Source: Janthinobacterium sp. SUN073
GTDB lineage: Bacteria; Pseudomonadota; Gammaproteobacteria; Burkholderiales; Burkholderiaceae_D
Assembly (NCBI RefSeq): GCF_030397665.1
Contig: NZ_JAPUBT010000001.1
Location: 372,001-436,000, forward strand
Length of the DNA stretch: 64,000 bases
Direction of reading: 5' to 3'
Position numbers and translations under genes: made by a program. Below are positions 51,460 to 60,440 of the stretch, one piece after another (positions within the stretch are counted from its first letter, which is position 1; each line of letters opens with the position of its first letter). The notes under the pieces were generated by a model. It was not told where the DNA came from, made no database searches, and saw nothing but the letters and a program-made list of their open reading frames with translations.

Positions 51460-54400
51460 ATGGCTGGTCGGGATTTGAAATTACAGGTAGTATTTGCGGC
51501 ACTGGACAAGATCACCGGCCCGCTGAAAAAGATCATGGGCGGCTCCAGCGACACGGCCAAGGCATTGAAGGCCACCAGCGACCGCCTGCGCGACTTGAAT
51601 GCCCAGCAAAAGAACATCAGCAAATTCCGCGAGCTGCATGGCGGCCTGGACGCCACGCGCACCAAGCTGGAAGCGGCGCAACAGAAAGTGGCCAGCCTGG
51701 CCGTCAAGATGAAACAGGCGGAGGCGCCCACGCGCGCCATGACGCGCGAATTTAACGCCGCCGTCAAAGCGGCTGGCGCATTGAAGACGGCCGGCCAGCA
51801 GCAGGCGCAGCAACTACAGGTCATGCGCGAGCGCCTGGCCGGGGCCGGCATAGGCACCAAAGACCTGGCCAACCACGAGCGCACCTTGCGCCGCGAGATC
51901 GAAGCCACCAACAAAACCATGACGCTGCAGCAGCAGAAGCTGGCCAACGCGGCCGCCAAGCAGCAGCGCGTCACCAACGCCACCCAGCATGCGGACAAGC
52001 TGCGCAGCAAGGCCGGCAGCATTGCCATGGCCGGCGCAGGCGCGACAGCGGCCGGCGCGGTCATGGCCATGCCCATCGCAAAGGAGCTGCACGAGGCAAA
52101 GCACTACCAGCTGGAAAAGGCCCGCGTGAATGCGCTGGGCCTCGGGCCTAAAACCAGCCAACAGGCAATCGCCTTTGCCAAGAACATGAAGACCTACGGC
52201 ACCAGCCAGAACGAAAATTTGGAACTGGTGCGCGACGCGATGTCGATCTTTGGCGACTTACACCACGCGGAAATGGTCGCGCCCACCCTGGCCAAGATGA
52301 AGTTTGCCAACAAGGCATTTTTCGGCGCCGAGTCGGGCGAAGAGAACGAGCGCATCTTTATGGACCTGCTTAAGGTCATCGAGCAGCGCGGCGGCACGGC
52401 CAGTTCGGAAAAATTCCACACGCAGGCAAACATGATGCAAAAGGTCATCACCGCCACGGGCGGGCGCGTGGGACCGACCGAATGGCTGAACTTCATCAAG
52501 ACGGGCGGCATCGCCGCCAAGATCATGGACGACAAGCAGTTCTATTACCAGATGGAACCGCTAGTGCAGGAGGTCGGAGGCCATCGTGCTGGCACTGCCT
52601 TGATGTCAGGGTACTCAAATCTTTATCAAGGACGCACCACCAAGCGGGCCGTGCACAATATGGAAAAGCTGGGATTGATCGGCGATCACAGCAAGGTTAC
52701 GCATGATAAGGTTGGGCAAACTTCAACCATCGGCCCTGGTGCGCTGCTTGGAAGTGAGATTTTTCGCCGTAGTCAATTCGAATGGCTGGAAAAGGTATTG
52801 CTTCCACAATTGGCAAAAAAGGGGATCACTGATCCGAAAAAAATCGAAGATATCATTGGTGGTCTCTTCTCAACCCGTACGGCCGGTAATCAATTCTTGG
52901 ATATGTTCAAGCAGCGTATTCAAATGCACAAAAATGCCAAGCTGAACGAGGGCGCGTATGACATCGAGCAGATTTATGACCTGGGCAAGCAGCAAGCCGG
53001 CGGCGCCGAATTGGAGGCGACGGCCAGGCTGGCCAACCTGAAACTGACCATGGGCGAAAAAATCCTGCCGCTGTACTCGCAGGGGCTGGAAATGGCGATC
53101 AGCGCCATTACACGCCTAAATGCCTTCATGGAACGCAACCCGACCGTGGCCAAGGTCATGATTACCGCCTTTGCCGTGCTGGCCGGCCTGCTGCTGGTGC
53201 TCGGCCCGCTGATGCTCGGCATTGCCGCCCTGATCGGCCCGTACGCCATGCTGCACGTCATGTTTGCCAAGATGGGCGTGAAGGGCGGCGTGCTCACGCC
53301 CATCTTGCGTGGCCTGGGCGGCGCCTTCATGTGGGCGGGACGCGCTGTGCTGTGGCTGGGCCGCGCCCTTCTGATGAACCCGATTGGCATTGCCATCACG
53401 GTCATTGCCGGCGCCGCCTATCTGATCTATAAATACTGGGAACCGATCAAGGCGTTTTTCACCGGCATCTGGTCGCACATCAAGACGGCCTTTGCTGGCG
53501 GCATTGGCGGCGTCAGCGCCTTGATCGCCAATTGGTCACCGCTGGGCCTGTTCTATCGTGCCTTCGCGGGTGTGCTGGGCTGGTTCGGCATCACGCTGCC
53601 GGCCACGTTCACCGACTTCGGCGCCAGCATCCGGGGCCGCCTCGCCAAGGGACTGGCTCCGCTGGCTGGCTTCTTTACTGGCATCTGGTCGCAGATCAAG
53701 ACCGCGTTTGCCGGCGGCATCGGCGGCGTCAGCGCCCTGATCGCCAACTGGTCACCACTGGGCTTGTTCTATCGCGCCTTCGCTGGCGTGCTGGGCTGGT
53801 TCGGCATCACGCTGCCGGCCAGGTTCACCGACTTCGGCGCCAGCATCCTTCAGCGCATCACCGCGTCCTGGCAACCTATCGCCGTATTCTTCGCCGACAT
53901 CTGGTCGCGCCTGCGCACCGTCTGCGCCGGCGGCATGGGCAGCATCACCGCCCTGATTATCAACTGGTCACCGGTCGGCGTGTTTTATCAGGCGTTCGCG
54001 GGCGTGTTGAGCTGGTTCGGCATCAAGCTGCCGGCCCAGTTCACCGAATTCGGCGCCAACATCCTGCGCGGGCTGGTCAACGGCATCACGGGGTCCATGG
54101 GCGCCGTCAAGGACGCCATCGGCAATGCCGGTTCCAGCACCATTGCCTGGTTCAAAGAAAAGCTGGGCATCCACAGCCCAAGCCGCGTGTTTGCCCAGCT
54201 GGGCGACTACACCATGCAGGGGCTGGCCGTGGGCCTGGACCGCAGCGAGGGCGCGCCCATTGCCAAGGTATCCGGCCTCGCGCAGCGCCTGACGCAACTG
54301 GGCGCCGGCATCGCCATCGGTACGGCAACCGCCCTGCCCGCCAGCGCCTTTGACACGCGCGCGCCGCTGTCCCAGGGCGGGTTCGGCGCCGGCATGACGA

Positions 54401-54546
54401 TTCAAGGCGACAAGATCGAAATCACCATCCAGGCGCAAGCCGGTTCCGATCCCCAGGCCATCGCGCGCGCCGTGTATGCGGCAATGGAACAGCGCGACCG
54501 CGAAAAGGCGGCACGCATCCGCTCGTCCTTGCGCGACCACGATTAA
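51460..54546 (+). CDS. T: Tail tape measure protein (P2 gpT)
   Basis: 1028 aa (longer than P2's 815). The N-terminal helical part (DLKLQVVFAALDKITGPLKK, then long coiled-coil text) and a central membrane-like part (VMITAFAVLAGLLLVLGPLM) are typical. From residue about 666 three 72-residue repeats follow (FFTGIWSHIKTAFAGGIGGV, ALIANWSPLGLFYRAFAGVL). The end has GIHSPSRVFAQLGDYTMQGL, a tape-measure hallmark. It sets tail length. Confidence 0.95.
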   Translation: MAGRDLKLQVVFAALDKITGPLKKIMGGSSDTAKALKATSDRLRDLNAQQKNISKFRELHGGLDATRTKLEAAQQKVASLAVKMKQAEAPTRAMTREFNAAVKAAGALKTAGQQQAQQLQVMRERLAGAGIGTKDLANHERTLRREIEATNKTMTLQQQKLANAAAKQQRVTNATQHADKLRSKAGSIAMAGAGATAAGAVMAMPIAKELHEAKHYQLEKARVNALGLGPKTSQQAIAFAKNMKTYGTSQNENLELVRDAMSIFGDLHHAEMVAPTLAKMKFANKAFFGAESGEENERIFMDLLKVIEQRGGTASSEKFHTQANMMQKVITATGGRVGPTEWLNFIKTGGIAAKIMDDKQFYYQMEPLVQEVGGHRAGTALMSGYSNLYQGRTTKRAVHNMEKLGLIGDHSKVTHDKVGQTSTIGPGALLGSEIFRRSQFEWLEKVLLPQLAKKGITDPKKIEDIIGGLFSTRTAGNQFLDMFKQRIQMHKNAKLNEGAYDIEQIYDLGKQQAGGAELEATARLANLKLTMGEKILPLYSQGLEMAISAITRLNAFMERNPTVAKVMITAFAVLAGLLLVLGPLMLGIAALIGPYAMLHVMFAKMGVKGGVLTPILRGLGGAFMWAGRAVLWLGRALLMNPIGIAITVIAGAAYLIYKYWEPIKAFFTGIWSHIKTAFAGGIGGVSALIANWSPLGLFYRAFAGVLGWFGITLPATFTDFGASIRGRLAKGLAPLAGFFTGIWSQIKTAFAGGIGGVSALIANWSPLGLFYRAFAGVLGWFGITLPARFTDFGASILQRITASWQPIAVFFADIWSRLRTVCAGGMGSITALIINWSPVGVFYQAFAGVLSWFGIKLPAQFTEFGANILRGLVNGITGSMGAVKDAIGNAGSSTIAWFKEKLGIHSPSRVFAQLGDYTMQGLAVGLDRSEGAPIAKVSGLAQRLTQLGAGIAIGTATALPASAFDTRAPLSQGGFGAGMTIQGDKIEITIQAQAGSDPQAIARAVYAAMEQRDREKAARIRSSLRDHD
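53455..54100 (+). repeat. Three 216-bp tandem repeats in the tape measure gene
   Basis: Units begin at 53455, 53671 and 53887, each 72 codons. Units 1 and 2 differ at few codons; unit 3 is more diverged. They may account for part of the length over P2 gpT, and so for a longer tail. Confidence 0.9.
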
Positions 54547-54561
54547 GAAGGAATAACCACC

Positions 54562-55170
54562 ATGATGATGATTTTAGGAATGTTCGTGTTCAGCCTGCCG
54601 ACGCTGGCGTATCACGAGCTGCAGCGGCAAACGGAATGGAAGCACGCCAGCACGGCGCGCGTGGGCCTGCGCGATGCGCACCAGTACGTGGGGCCCGGCG
54701 ACGATACCATCACCCTGTCGGGCTGGGTGGCGCCGGAACTGACCGGCTCGCTGTATTCACTCGATGCCCTGCGCATGATGGCCGATACGGGTAAATCGTG
54801 GATACTGATCCAGGGTACGGGCCGCATTCTCGGCTCCTACCGCATCACGAGCATGACGGAAGGCCGCACCATCCTGGACGGCAGCGGCGGCGCGCGCCGT
54901 GTCGAGTTCTCGATTGCACTCAAACGCGACGACGACGGCGTGCTGGCCATGCTTGGCCTGGGCGACATCGGCGACCTGAAAAACATGCTCAGCATCGACG
55001 GCATGACCAGCAGCATTGCCGGCGCGGCCAAGAATGCCGTGGGCAGCGTGGTGGGCAACGTGGTCGGCGGCATCACGTCGAAATACGGCGGCGTCGTCAG
55101 CGATATGAAAGACAAGATCGGCGGCAGCATCAGCGGCGCCATCGGCAGCGCAGCGGACAAGTTCAAATGA
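54562..55170 (+). CDS. U: Tail protein U (P2 gpU) with a C-terminal extension
   Basis: 202 aa against about 159 in P2. The common part runs from MFVFSLPTLAYHELQRQTEW to IALKRDDDGVLAMLGLGDIG. A further 60 residues rich in Gly, Ser, Val and Lys follow (AAKNAVGSVVGNVVGGITSK). Similar tails occur in gpU of other beta-proteobacterial P2-like phages. It forms the tail terminator/joining ring. It overlaps D by 4 bp. Confidence 0.92.
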   Translation: MMMILGMFVFSLPTLAYHELQRQTEWKHASTARVGLRDAHQYVGPGDDTITLSGWVAPELTGSLYSLDALRMMADTGKSWILIQGTGRILGSYRITSMTEGRTILDGSGGARRVEFSIALKRDDDGVLAMLGLGDIGDLKNMLSIDGMTSSIAGAAKNAVGSVVGNVVGGITSKYGGVVSDMKDKIGGSISGAIGSAADKFK

Positions 55171-56417
55171 GCGAACACATCCCAGCCTTCAAGGTCAGCA
55201 TCGAGGACAAGGATTTGACGGCCATCGTCTCGTCGCGGCTCATCAATCTGACCTTGACCCTGTGCCGTGGCGACGAGAGCGACCAGCTCGATATCTCCCT
55301 AGATGACAGTGACGGCAAACTGGCCCTGCCGCCGCGCGGCGCACAGATCGCCCTAGCGCTGGGCTGGCAAGCCACTGGCCTGGTGGATATGGGCAAGTTC
55401 ACCGTGGACGAGGTGGAGCACAGCGGCGCGCCCGACACCATCACCCTGCGCGCCAGGTCGGCCAACCTGATCGACACCTTCAAACAGCAGCAGGAACACA
55501 GCTTTCACAAGACCACCCTGGGCGCCATCATCGAGGCGATTGCCTTTCGCAATGAGCTGGCGTCGGGCGTGTCGGCGCGTCTGCGCGATACCGCCATCGA
55601 ACACATCGACCAGACCCATGAGAGCGATGCGGCCTTTCTGCGCCGGCTGGGCAAGAAATACGATGCGGTGGCCACCGTCAAGAACGACACTTTGCTCTTC
55701 ATCCCCATCAACCAGAGCCGCACCGCCAGCGGCAAGGCGCTGCCCGTCATCCCCATCACGCGCGCCCTGGGCGACGGTCACCGCTACCACAGCGCCGAAA
55801 GCGACGCCTACACGGGCGTGCGCGCCTTCTGGCACGACGAGCGCTACGCGCGGCGCCGCAGCGTGGTCGCCGGCGTGCCCGGCAACAGCAAGCGCCTGCG
55901 TGCCACCTTCGCCAACGAAACTGACGCGCGCGCAGCGGCCGTGGCCGAATGGCAGCGCATCCTGCGCGGCCTGGCCACCTTTGAAATGAGCCTGGCCCTG
56001 GGCAACCCGGCCGTGTTCCCGCAATCGCCCGTGACTGTGACAGGCTTCAAGCCCGAGATCGACGCCACCGAATGGCTATCGGTCAAGGTCACGCATAGCC
56101 TGGGCGGCAACGGCTTTACCACGCGCGTGGAGTTTGAGACGAAGACGGAAGCGGTCGAGGCCGAGCGCGAGGAGGAGAAAGACCCGGACGAGGGCATCAC
56201 GGGCGTGGTGGCAAAGTGGAAGGATGTAGCGGCGAAAAAGAAAAAGGCGGGGCAGGAACAGGCCGGCGCCACGGGCACGCTCAAAACGCTGGAGCATCTT
56301 TACAAGAGCAAGCAGGCAGCGAAGCGGGCGGCGCTGCATGCGTGGAAGAACATTGAGGAAGTGCGGGACATCATCCGCGAAAATGCGGAGGAACCTTGGA
56401 AGCCAACGCAAGCATAG
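55167..56417 (+). CDS. D: Late control/baseplate hub protein D (P2 gpD)
   Basis: 416 aa from ATG 55167. VSIEDKDLTAIVSSRLINLT LTLCRG, LDISLDDSDGKLALPPRGAQ, and VTGFKPEIDATEWLSVKVTH are typical of the phage late control D (gp27-like hub). The end is lysine/glutamate-rich and slightly longer than in P2. It is the last gene of the rightward structural operon, before the minus-strand insertion. Confidence 0.95.
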   Translation: MSEHIPAFKVSIEDKDLTAIVSSRLINLTLTLCRGDESDQLDISLDDSDGKLALPPRGAQIALALGWQATGLVDMGKFTVDEVEHSGAPDTITLRARSANLIDTFKQQQEHSFHKTTLGAIIEAIAFRNELASGVSARLRDTAIEHIDQTHESDAAFLRRLGKKYDAVATVKNDTLLFIPINQSRTASGKALPVIPITRALGDGHRYHSAESDAYTGVRAFWHDERYARRRSVVAGVPGNSKRLRATFANETDARAAAVAEWQRILRGLATFEMSLALGNPAVFPQSPVTVTGFKPEIDATEWLSVKVTHSLGGNGFTTRVEFETKTEAVEAEREEEKDPDEGITGVVAKWKDVAAKKKKAGQEQAGATGTLKTLEHLYKSKQAAKRAALHAWKNIEEVRDIIRENAEEPWKPTQA

Positions 56418-56642
56418 ACCGGAGACCGAAAGGAATCAGAAGGAACGCGACCCACTTACGTCTGCTAGAAGGCAACGTTCTCCAAAAAGTCGCTTGGTCG
56501 AGCCTAGTGAGGTCACCGGCCTCTTACTGCAAGAGGAGCGGAGATATTGCGCGTAAACTTGACAACCTAGAGCCTGAGACTCTTGATCCGTTGATGCTAT
56601 GTTCGATCCAAGGATTACTGACCAAGCATTGTTCGGAGACAA

Positions 56643-58172
56643 TCAGTCGTCATCCGACCCTGGCAGGTCAAGAAGATGCGAGAGATGGCCAAGCATTTCT
56701 TTGCTACTACTCGAAAATAGTCGCTCATACTTAACTTTAATGTCAGGGAATGCTTGTGGTGCATGCATCGAAAGCCCGAAATGGCTATTCCCAGACGCAA
56801 CTCGATTCTCGCAGAATTTATGAATACCAATCTGGGCAATCGCTTGCCCCGCAGTCTCTAATTCCGCAACAGAGGTAACGATGAAGGGCGAGGAGCTCAA
56901 CAGATGCTCAAGTCCAAGCTTAGATAGGCGCTCATGAACTAGACTATCCAACTGCTCAATAACATGAGGGGCGAATAAATACCAGTCCTCCAGGGTTACC
57001 ACAAACAGGTAAACCGGTTTCTCATCCGGACGCCAGCGGGTTAAACCTTGAAGCGCATCTTGAAGATTTTTATAGTGTTGCACGACGATTACGGCAAGAT
57101 CAACAATTGACTTCGTTAAATCCCCCCCGTCAGCTACAGCTTTAGCATCGACCCTAAGGCGGCGTGTCTTACATTCAAACATTATATGACCACTAGCATC
57201 GCTAACAATCCAATCAACGCCATGTTTTAGTAGTTTTTTTGTGGCATTATATGTTTGCTCTTCTAGCAATCGGTGTATCGGACCTTTAAACTGCGCTAGC
57301 AAAACATCGCCGACGTAGACTTGGAAAGCCATGCCGTATGGATTGACGAAATCTTCCTCACTTTTGGCGAGATCAAAGAACAAGCTATCGGTTGCGCGTC
57401 GCAAAAGAAATTGCGGAAATGGGCAAAGGTATTGATGGGGAAAGTCATCCGACAATTTAATTAGTGGAGTTCCTTCAAGGGGATTCCACGTAAAAGCCCA
57501 TCGCTCATCATATTGTTGCCGCTGCTCGATTTCATCTCGAATGTTAGAAAGTGAGGCACCGAAAGCCGCGAAGTACGCGTCGCGCTCGTTCGCAGAAATA
57601 TCCATGAAGGTATAGTCAATGTTCGAAAGGACTCCTGGGGATTTGGCTGCCCCACCAGCAATTGCAAAAGTCAGTGAGTAGATTGTACTAATGCGCATTC
57701 CAAGTTTATTCTCAAGCAGTGGACGCACGTCATCACGATTGTAGATACGGAAAGCGCGATGAAAGCGTTCCCATTCACGGCTATTCTGCCATCGTGCTTG
57801 CTGATGAATGAGAGGATGCAGTGACCGTAGTGCACTTTCAACTGAGTTGATCGTCTTTTTTGATGTATCGTTAGAGATACGACGTAAATGATTGACGAGT
57901 TTAAAGACATCATCCGTCTGAACCTGCTTACGTTTTTTGTCTGACACTAATTGCAGTACCGCTTCCCGCGCAAGGATATATATTTCCCACGGGAAAATAT
58001 CGAAAACTCTTCCAAATTTGTTCTTCAACTTAATTACAGCCCCGTCAAGAGGTGCTTTGGCAGCATGCCAAAGGATAATCAAGAGTCCTTGCGTATCAAT
58101 CTTTCGCAGCTCATTCCTCAAAGGCTTGTAAAGCTCGTAAATATCGAGTGTCGATCTAACGTTTTTAGTCAT
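56643..58172 (-). CDS. 509-aa protein with PD-(D/E)XK nuclease-like motif (candidate phage-defence moron)
   Basis: No named family recognised. The N-terminal 120 residues are helical and basic. The middle is unassigned. At residues 320-335 the text VDWIVSDASGHIMFECK gives Asp320 and Glu333-x-Lys335, the spacing of a PD-(D/E)XK restriction-type nuclease, followed by a helix (KSIVDLAVIVVQHYKNLQDA) as in that fold. The C-terminal part (about 370-509) has alternating strands and helices. It lies on the opposite strand to the phage genes, right after D, in AT-richer DNA: this is a spot where P2-like phages carry morons such as tin, old or fun. No partner gene is next to it. Defence against other phages is inferred from place and motif. 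Confidence 0.7.
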   Translation of the reverse strand: MTKNVRSTLDIYELYKPLRNELRKIDTQGLLIILWHAAKAPLDGAVIKLKNKFGRVFDIFPWEIYILAREAVLQLVSDKKRKQVQTDDVFKLVNHLRRISNDTSKKTINSVESALRSLHPLIHQQARWQNSREWERFHRAFRIYNRDDVRPLLENKLGMRISTIYSLTFAIAGGAAKSPGVLSNIDYTFMDISANERDAYFAAFGASLSNIRDEIEQRQQYDERWAFTWNPLEGTPLIKLSDDFPHQYLCPFPQFLLRRATDSLFFDLAKSEEDFVNPYGMAFQVYVGDVLLAQFKGPIHRLLEEQTYNATKKLLKHGVDWIVSDASGHIMFECKTRRLRVDAKAVADGGDLTKSIVDLAVIVVQHYKNLQDALQGLTRWRPDEKPVYLFVVTLEDWYLFAPHVIEQLDSLVHERLSKLGLEHLLSSSPFIVTSVAELETAGQAIAQIGIHKFCENRVASGNSHFGLSMHAPQAFPDIKVKYERLFSSSSKEMLGHLSHLLDLPGSDDD

Positions 58173-58387
58173 GTGGTGCTTTGGATTTTATCGGTAGGTG
58201 AATTCCATCTCACTTTTCTAAAAACCCGCTCCTGGTAGAAATTTTAAACGATCGACATATGTATGGTCCCAAATGACTACACAAAATTCGCCCTCTTCAA
58301 GTGCTCGCTCCGAATCAAACCGCTGAAATAATGCAGAGCAAACAAGTAGCAATTACAATAAGCATAAGAAGATCAAAAATTTGCAGA

Positions 58388-58831
58388 CTATTTTTCCTTT
58401 TTTCGTCCGCTGCCGGCCACATTAAAAGTTTGTGGCCCAATGATATTTCCCACGAAATTTTGCCCAATCTTGCCGTGGGTTTCAACGTGTGGGGTATTCC
58501 CTGCTTGGGATGCTGGGGGCGTTGGCGAGCGCATGCCGCCAATCATCCCAAGCACGCCTGCTTTCCCTCGAACGTCCATACTTCTATAGCCATCCAACAA
58601 TTCTCGCTCATCATAGGTAACGGCTGATTGCAATCTCTCACCCGTAAGTATGTAGTGGACATCGACCCCGATCCCAGCCAACGCTCGTAAGTAAAGCGCA
58701 TCCGGGGCACGCTCGTCTTGTTCATACAGAGTTTGTGCGCGTCGCTTCAGCCCGCCGACGGCAGCAAAATCTTCTTGATTCATGCCCAACCGCTGACGCT
58801 CTTCTTTTAGTATTTCACCAATTGATCTCAT
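58388..58831 (-). CDS. Phage repressor, XRE-type helix-turn-helix (C/CI-like)
   Basis: 147 aa. Residues 3-60 are an HTH_XRE domain (IGEILKEERQRLGMNQEDFA, AVGGLKRRAQTLYEQDERAP). The C-terminal tail ends HGKIGQNFVGNIIGPQTFNV, short and lacking a Ser-Lys protease, so it is not LexA-like cleavable. It is divergent from the early operon across an 82-bp operator region and is the likely lysogeny repressor. The nuclease-like gene lies 215 bp downstream on the same strand and may share its transcript. Confidence 0.85.
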   Translation of the reverse strand: MRSIGEILKEERQRLGMNQEDFAAVGGLKRRAQTLYEQDERAPDALYLRALAGIGVDVHYILTGERLQSAVTYDERELLDGYRSMDVRGKAGVLGMIGGMRSPTPPASQAGNTPHVETHGKIGQNFVGNIIGPQTFNVAGSGRKKEK

Positions 58832-58848
58832 TTGTGCGCAAATTCTTC

Positions 58849-58878
58849 TTTACAATGCTCTCATTTGAGAGCTATAGT
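58849..58878 (+). promoter_or_regulatory. Early promoter overlapped by a repressor operator
   Basis: TTTACA at 58849-58854 and TATAGT at 58873-58878 are 18 bp apart (TTACAA with 17 bp is an alternative). The spacer holds CTCTCATTTGAGAG (58858-58871), 6-bp arms around TT. A related ATCTCATTTGTG half-site covers the repressor start at 58826-58837. Repressor bound there would block the early operon. Confidence 0.65.
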
Positions 58879-58913
58879 TATGCCATACCATAGCGATTAC
58901 AGATCATAACATT

Positions 58914-59117
58914 ATGAAAAACGTATCCATAGCGAGGCGCACTGCCAAGGGCGTCACGACTAAGCCTCTTGGCGTTCGTCTGACGTCTGGCGAGGTAGAC
59001 GAAGTCGAAGGCTACGCGGAGAAACTTGAGCGCTCCCGTGCCTGGTTCCTCCGCTTCCTGATCCTGCGCGGCCTCGCCGATTACAAACGCGAACTCGCTT
59101 CCAAATCCATTCACTAA
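58914..59117 (+). CDS. Small RHH-type early protein 1 (Cox position)
   Basis: 67 aa. TKPLGVRLTSGEVDEVEGYA and RSRAWFLRFLILRGLADYKR form the strand-helix-helix outline of a ribbon-helix-helix DNA-binding protein. It is the first gene after the early promoter, where P2 has cox, so it may be the anti-repressor/excision factor. It does not resemble P2 Cox in sequence, as far as I can tell. Confidence 0.6.
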   Translation: MKNVSIARRTAKGVTTKPLGVRLTSGEVDEVEGYAEKLERSRAWFLRFLILRGLADYKRELASKSIH

Positions 59118-59127
59118 GGACAACGTC

Positions 59128-59331
59128 ATGTACCCCGATGCAAAACGTATCCGCAGCCACCGCGTCATGCTGCGCCTGGACGATTACGAGCACCAGCTTG
59201 TTTCCTCGATCGCCAATTACCAGGGCGAAGAGCTTGCGGTGCTGGTGCGCCAGATCGTGATGCGTGAAGCCTTGGCCGTGATCGCCTTGGATGACGCCAC
59301 CATCGACAGCGTACAGCGTCGCAGCGTTTAA
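59128..59331 (+). CDS. Small early phage protein 2, RHH-like
   Basis: 67 aa. HRVMLRLDDYEHQLVSSIAN and LVRQIVMREALAVIALDDAT follow a strand-helix-helix pattern like the previous gene, with which it is clearly in one operon (10 bp gap). Function unknown; a DNA-binding role is a guess from shape. Confidence 0.6.
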   Translation: MYPDAKRIRSHRVMLRLDDYEHQLVSSIANYQGEELAVLVRQIVMREALAVIALDDATIDSVQRRSV

Positions 59332-59368
59332 ACCGAGTCACTTTTGAGCAACTCTAAAGTTACAGAAA

Positions 59369-59557
59369 ATGCCAGACCATCAAATTAACCTCAATGACGA
59401 AGAGCGCGCGGTGCTGGAACTCGTGCGCCAGCGCCAGGGGCTGGCAAGTATCGATCAGGCGGCTGAATGGCTCGTCAAGTCGCGCTTACGCATACAGTCG
59501 AAAAACATGACGGGTCGCGGTCGCGCCCTGTACCAAGTGGAAAGAAAGCTGAAATGA
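59369..59557 (+). CDS. Small early phage protein 3
   Basis: 62 aa, INLNDEERAVLELVRQRQGL ASIDQAAEWLVKSRLR, again helix-rich with a possible ribbon-helix-helix core and a basic end. Its stop overlaps the start of the Ogr-type gene. Function unknown. Confidence 0.6.
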   Translation: MPDHQINLNDEERAVLELVRQRQGLASIDQAAEWLVKSRLRIQSKNMTGRGRALYQVERKLK

Positions 59558-59817
59558 GAGTCATCGGCCTGCCCTGCCCGCATTGCACCTACACCGTCCG
59601 CGCCGTCAAAAGCCGCATGATGTCCGCCATGTTCAAGGAGATCACCTATATGTGTCAGAACCCGGACTGTGGGCACGTCTTCGTGGCAGGCCTGGAAGTA
59701 CTACGCACCCTCTCGCTGTCCGCCATACCCAAGCCGGATATCCGCATCCCAATGTCCCAGCATGCGCGCACGGCGGCCACCAGCCAGCTAGCCCTGGACC
59801 TGACTGCGGGCTGCTGA
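59554..59817 (+). CDS. ogr: Ogr/Delta-type zinc-finger activator of late genes
   Basis: 87 aa. CPHC near residue 8 and CQNPDC near residue 34 are the four zinc-binding cysteines of the Ogr/Delta family, with RMMSAMFKEITYMC between. These proteins bind upstream dyads and bring RNA polymerase to the late promoters. In P2, ogr follows D; here it sits in the early operon, as in several beta-proteobacterial P2-like phages. It would switch on the Q-P and O-to-D operons. Confidence 0.88.
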   Translation: MRVIGLPCPHCTYTVRAVKSRMMSAMFKEITYMCQNPDCGHVFVAGLEVLRTLSLSAIPKPDIRIPMSQHARTAATSQLALDLTAGC

Positions 59818-59937
59818 TGACTATCTCGATCCTCGCGCCGCCGTAGCCCGGCCGCCGTAACTCCCCTCTTTTGCTGTGCCCTGCTGCGCTCCCTTTTGAG
59901 CGTGCGGGATTCGTTCAACCTGAAATAAGGAAAACCG

Positions 59938-60339
59938 ATGGAAACCACGCTGCACGCCACCAGTCATGCCGACAAATCCATGGCATCAAGCACGATCCGC
60001 CCGACCTTGCAAAACTGTATTGTCCCCGTGGCACCAACGTGTTTTCTGCTGCAAGCCAGCGCGGGCATCGGCATCGCGGCGCTGACCGCCCACATCCATG
60101 AGATTGCCAAGACCTATCACGCCTACGGCGCCGCCAATCTGACGTTCATAGTCAGCGACGCGCAGGCACTGGAGCGTGACGGCTTTTTCGCGCCAGCCAA
60201 GCAACGCGCCCTGGTCGGCAAGCTGCCCATCGAGTTGAACTACATTTTCGCCAACGAAGCGGGTTCCCGCCACTGCTGCGGCGCATCGCACACGCTCCCG
60301 TACTGGGCAGAGCAATTTCTCAAGCCAGGGGCACGCTGA
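59938..60339 (+). CDS. Early phage hypothetical protein
   Basis: 133 aa with AAGGA upstream. The core IGIAALTAHIHEIAKTYHAY and LTFIVSDAQALERDGFFAPA looks soluble and alpha/beta. Two adjacent cysteines (HCCGASH) lie near the end. Family not recognised. Its stop overlaps the next start (TGATG). Confidence 0.65.
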   Translation: METTLHATSHADKSMASSTIRPTLQNCIVPVAPTCFLLQASAGIGIAALTAHIHEIAKTYHAYGAANLTFIVSDAQALERDGFFAPAKQRALVGKLPIELNYIFANEAGSRHCCGASHTLPYWAEQFLKPGAR

Positions 60340-60437
60340 TGCTGCGCCTGGCCAAAACCTGCGGCATCTGGCTGCTGACGCTCCTGATTGTCATTGCCCC
60401 CGGCGTGCTGCGGGCCATCGGCGCCATCAAGGACTGA
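60339..60437 (+). CDS. 32-aa single-span membrane peptide
   Basis: The frame MLRLAKTCGIWLLTLLIVIA PGVLRAIGAIKD overlaps the stop of the previous gene. It is almost wholly one hydrophobic segment. Coupling by overlap and the following ACC-ATG start of the next gene support it as real; function unknown. Confidence 0.5.
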   Translation: MLRLAKTCGIWLLTLLIVIAPGVLRAIGAIKD

Positions 60438-60440
60438 ACC

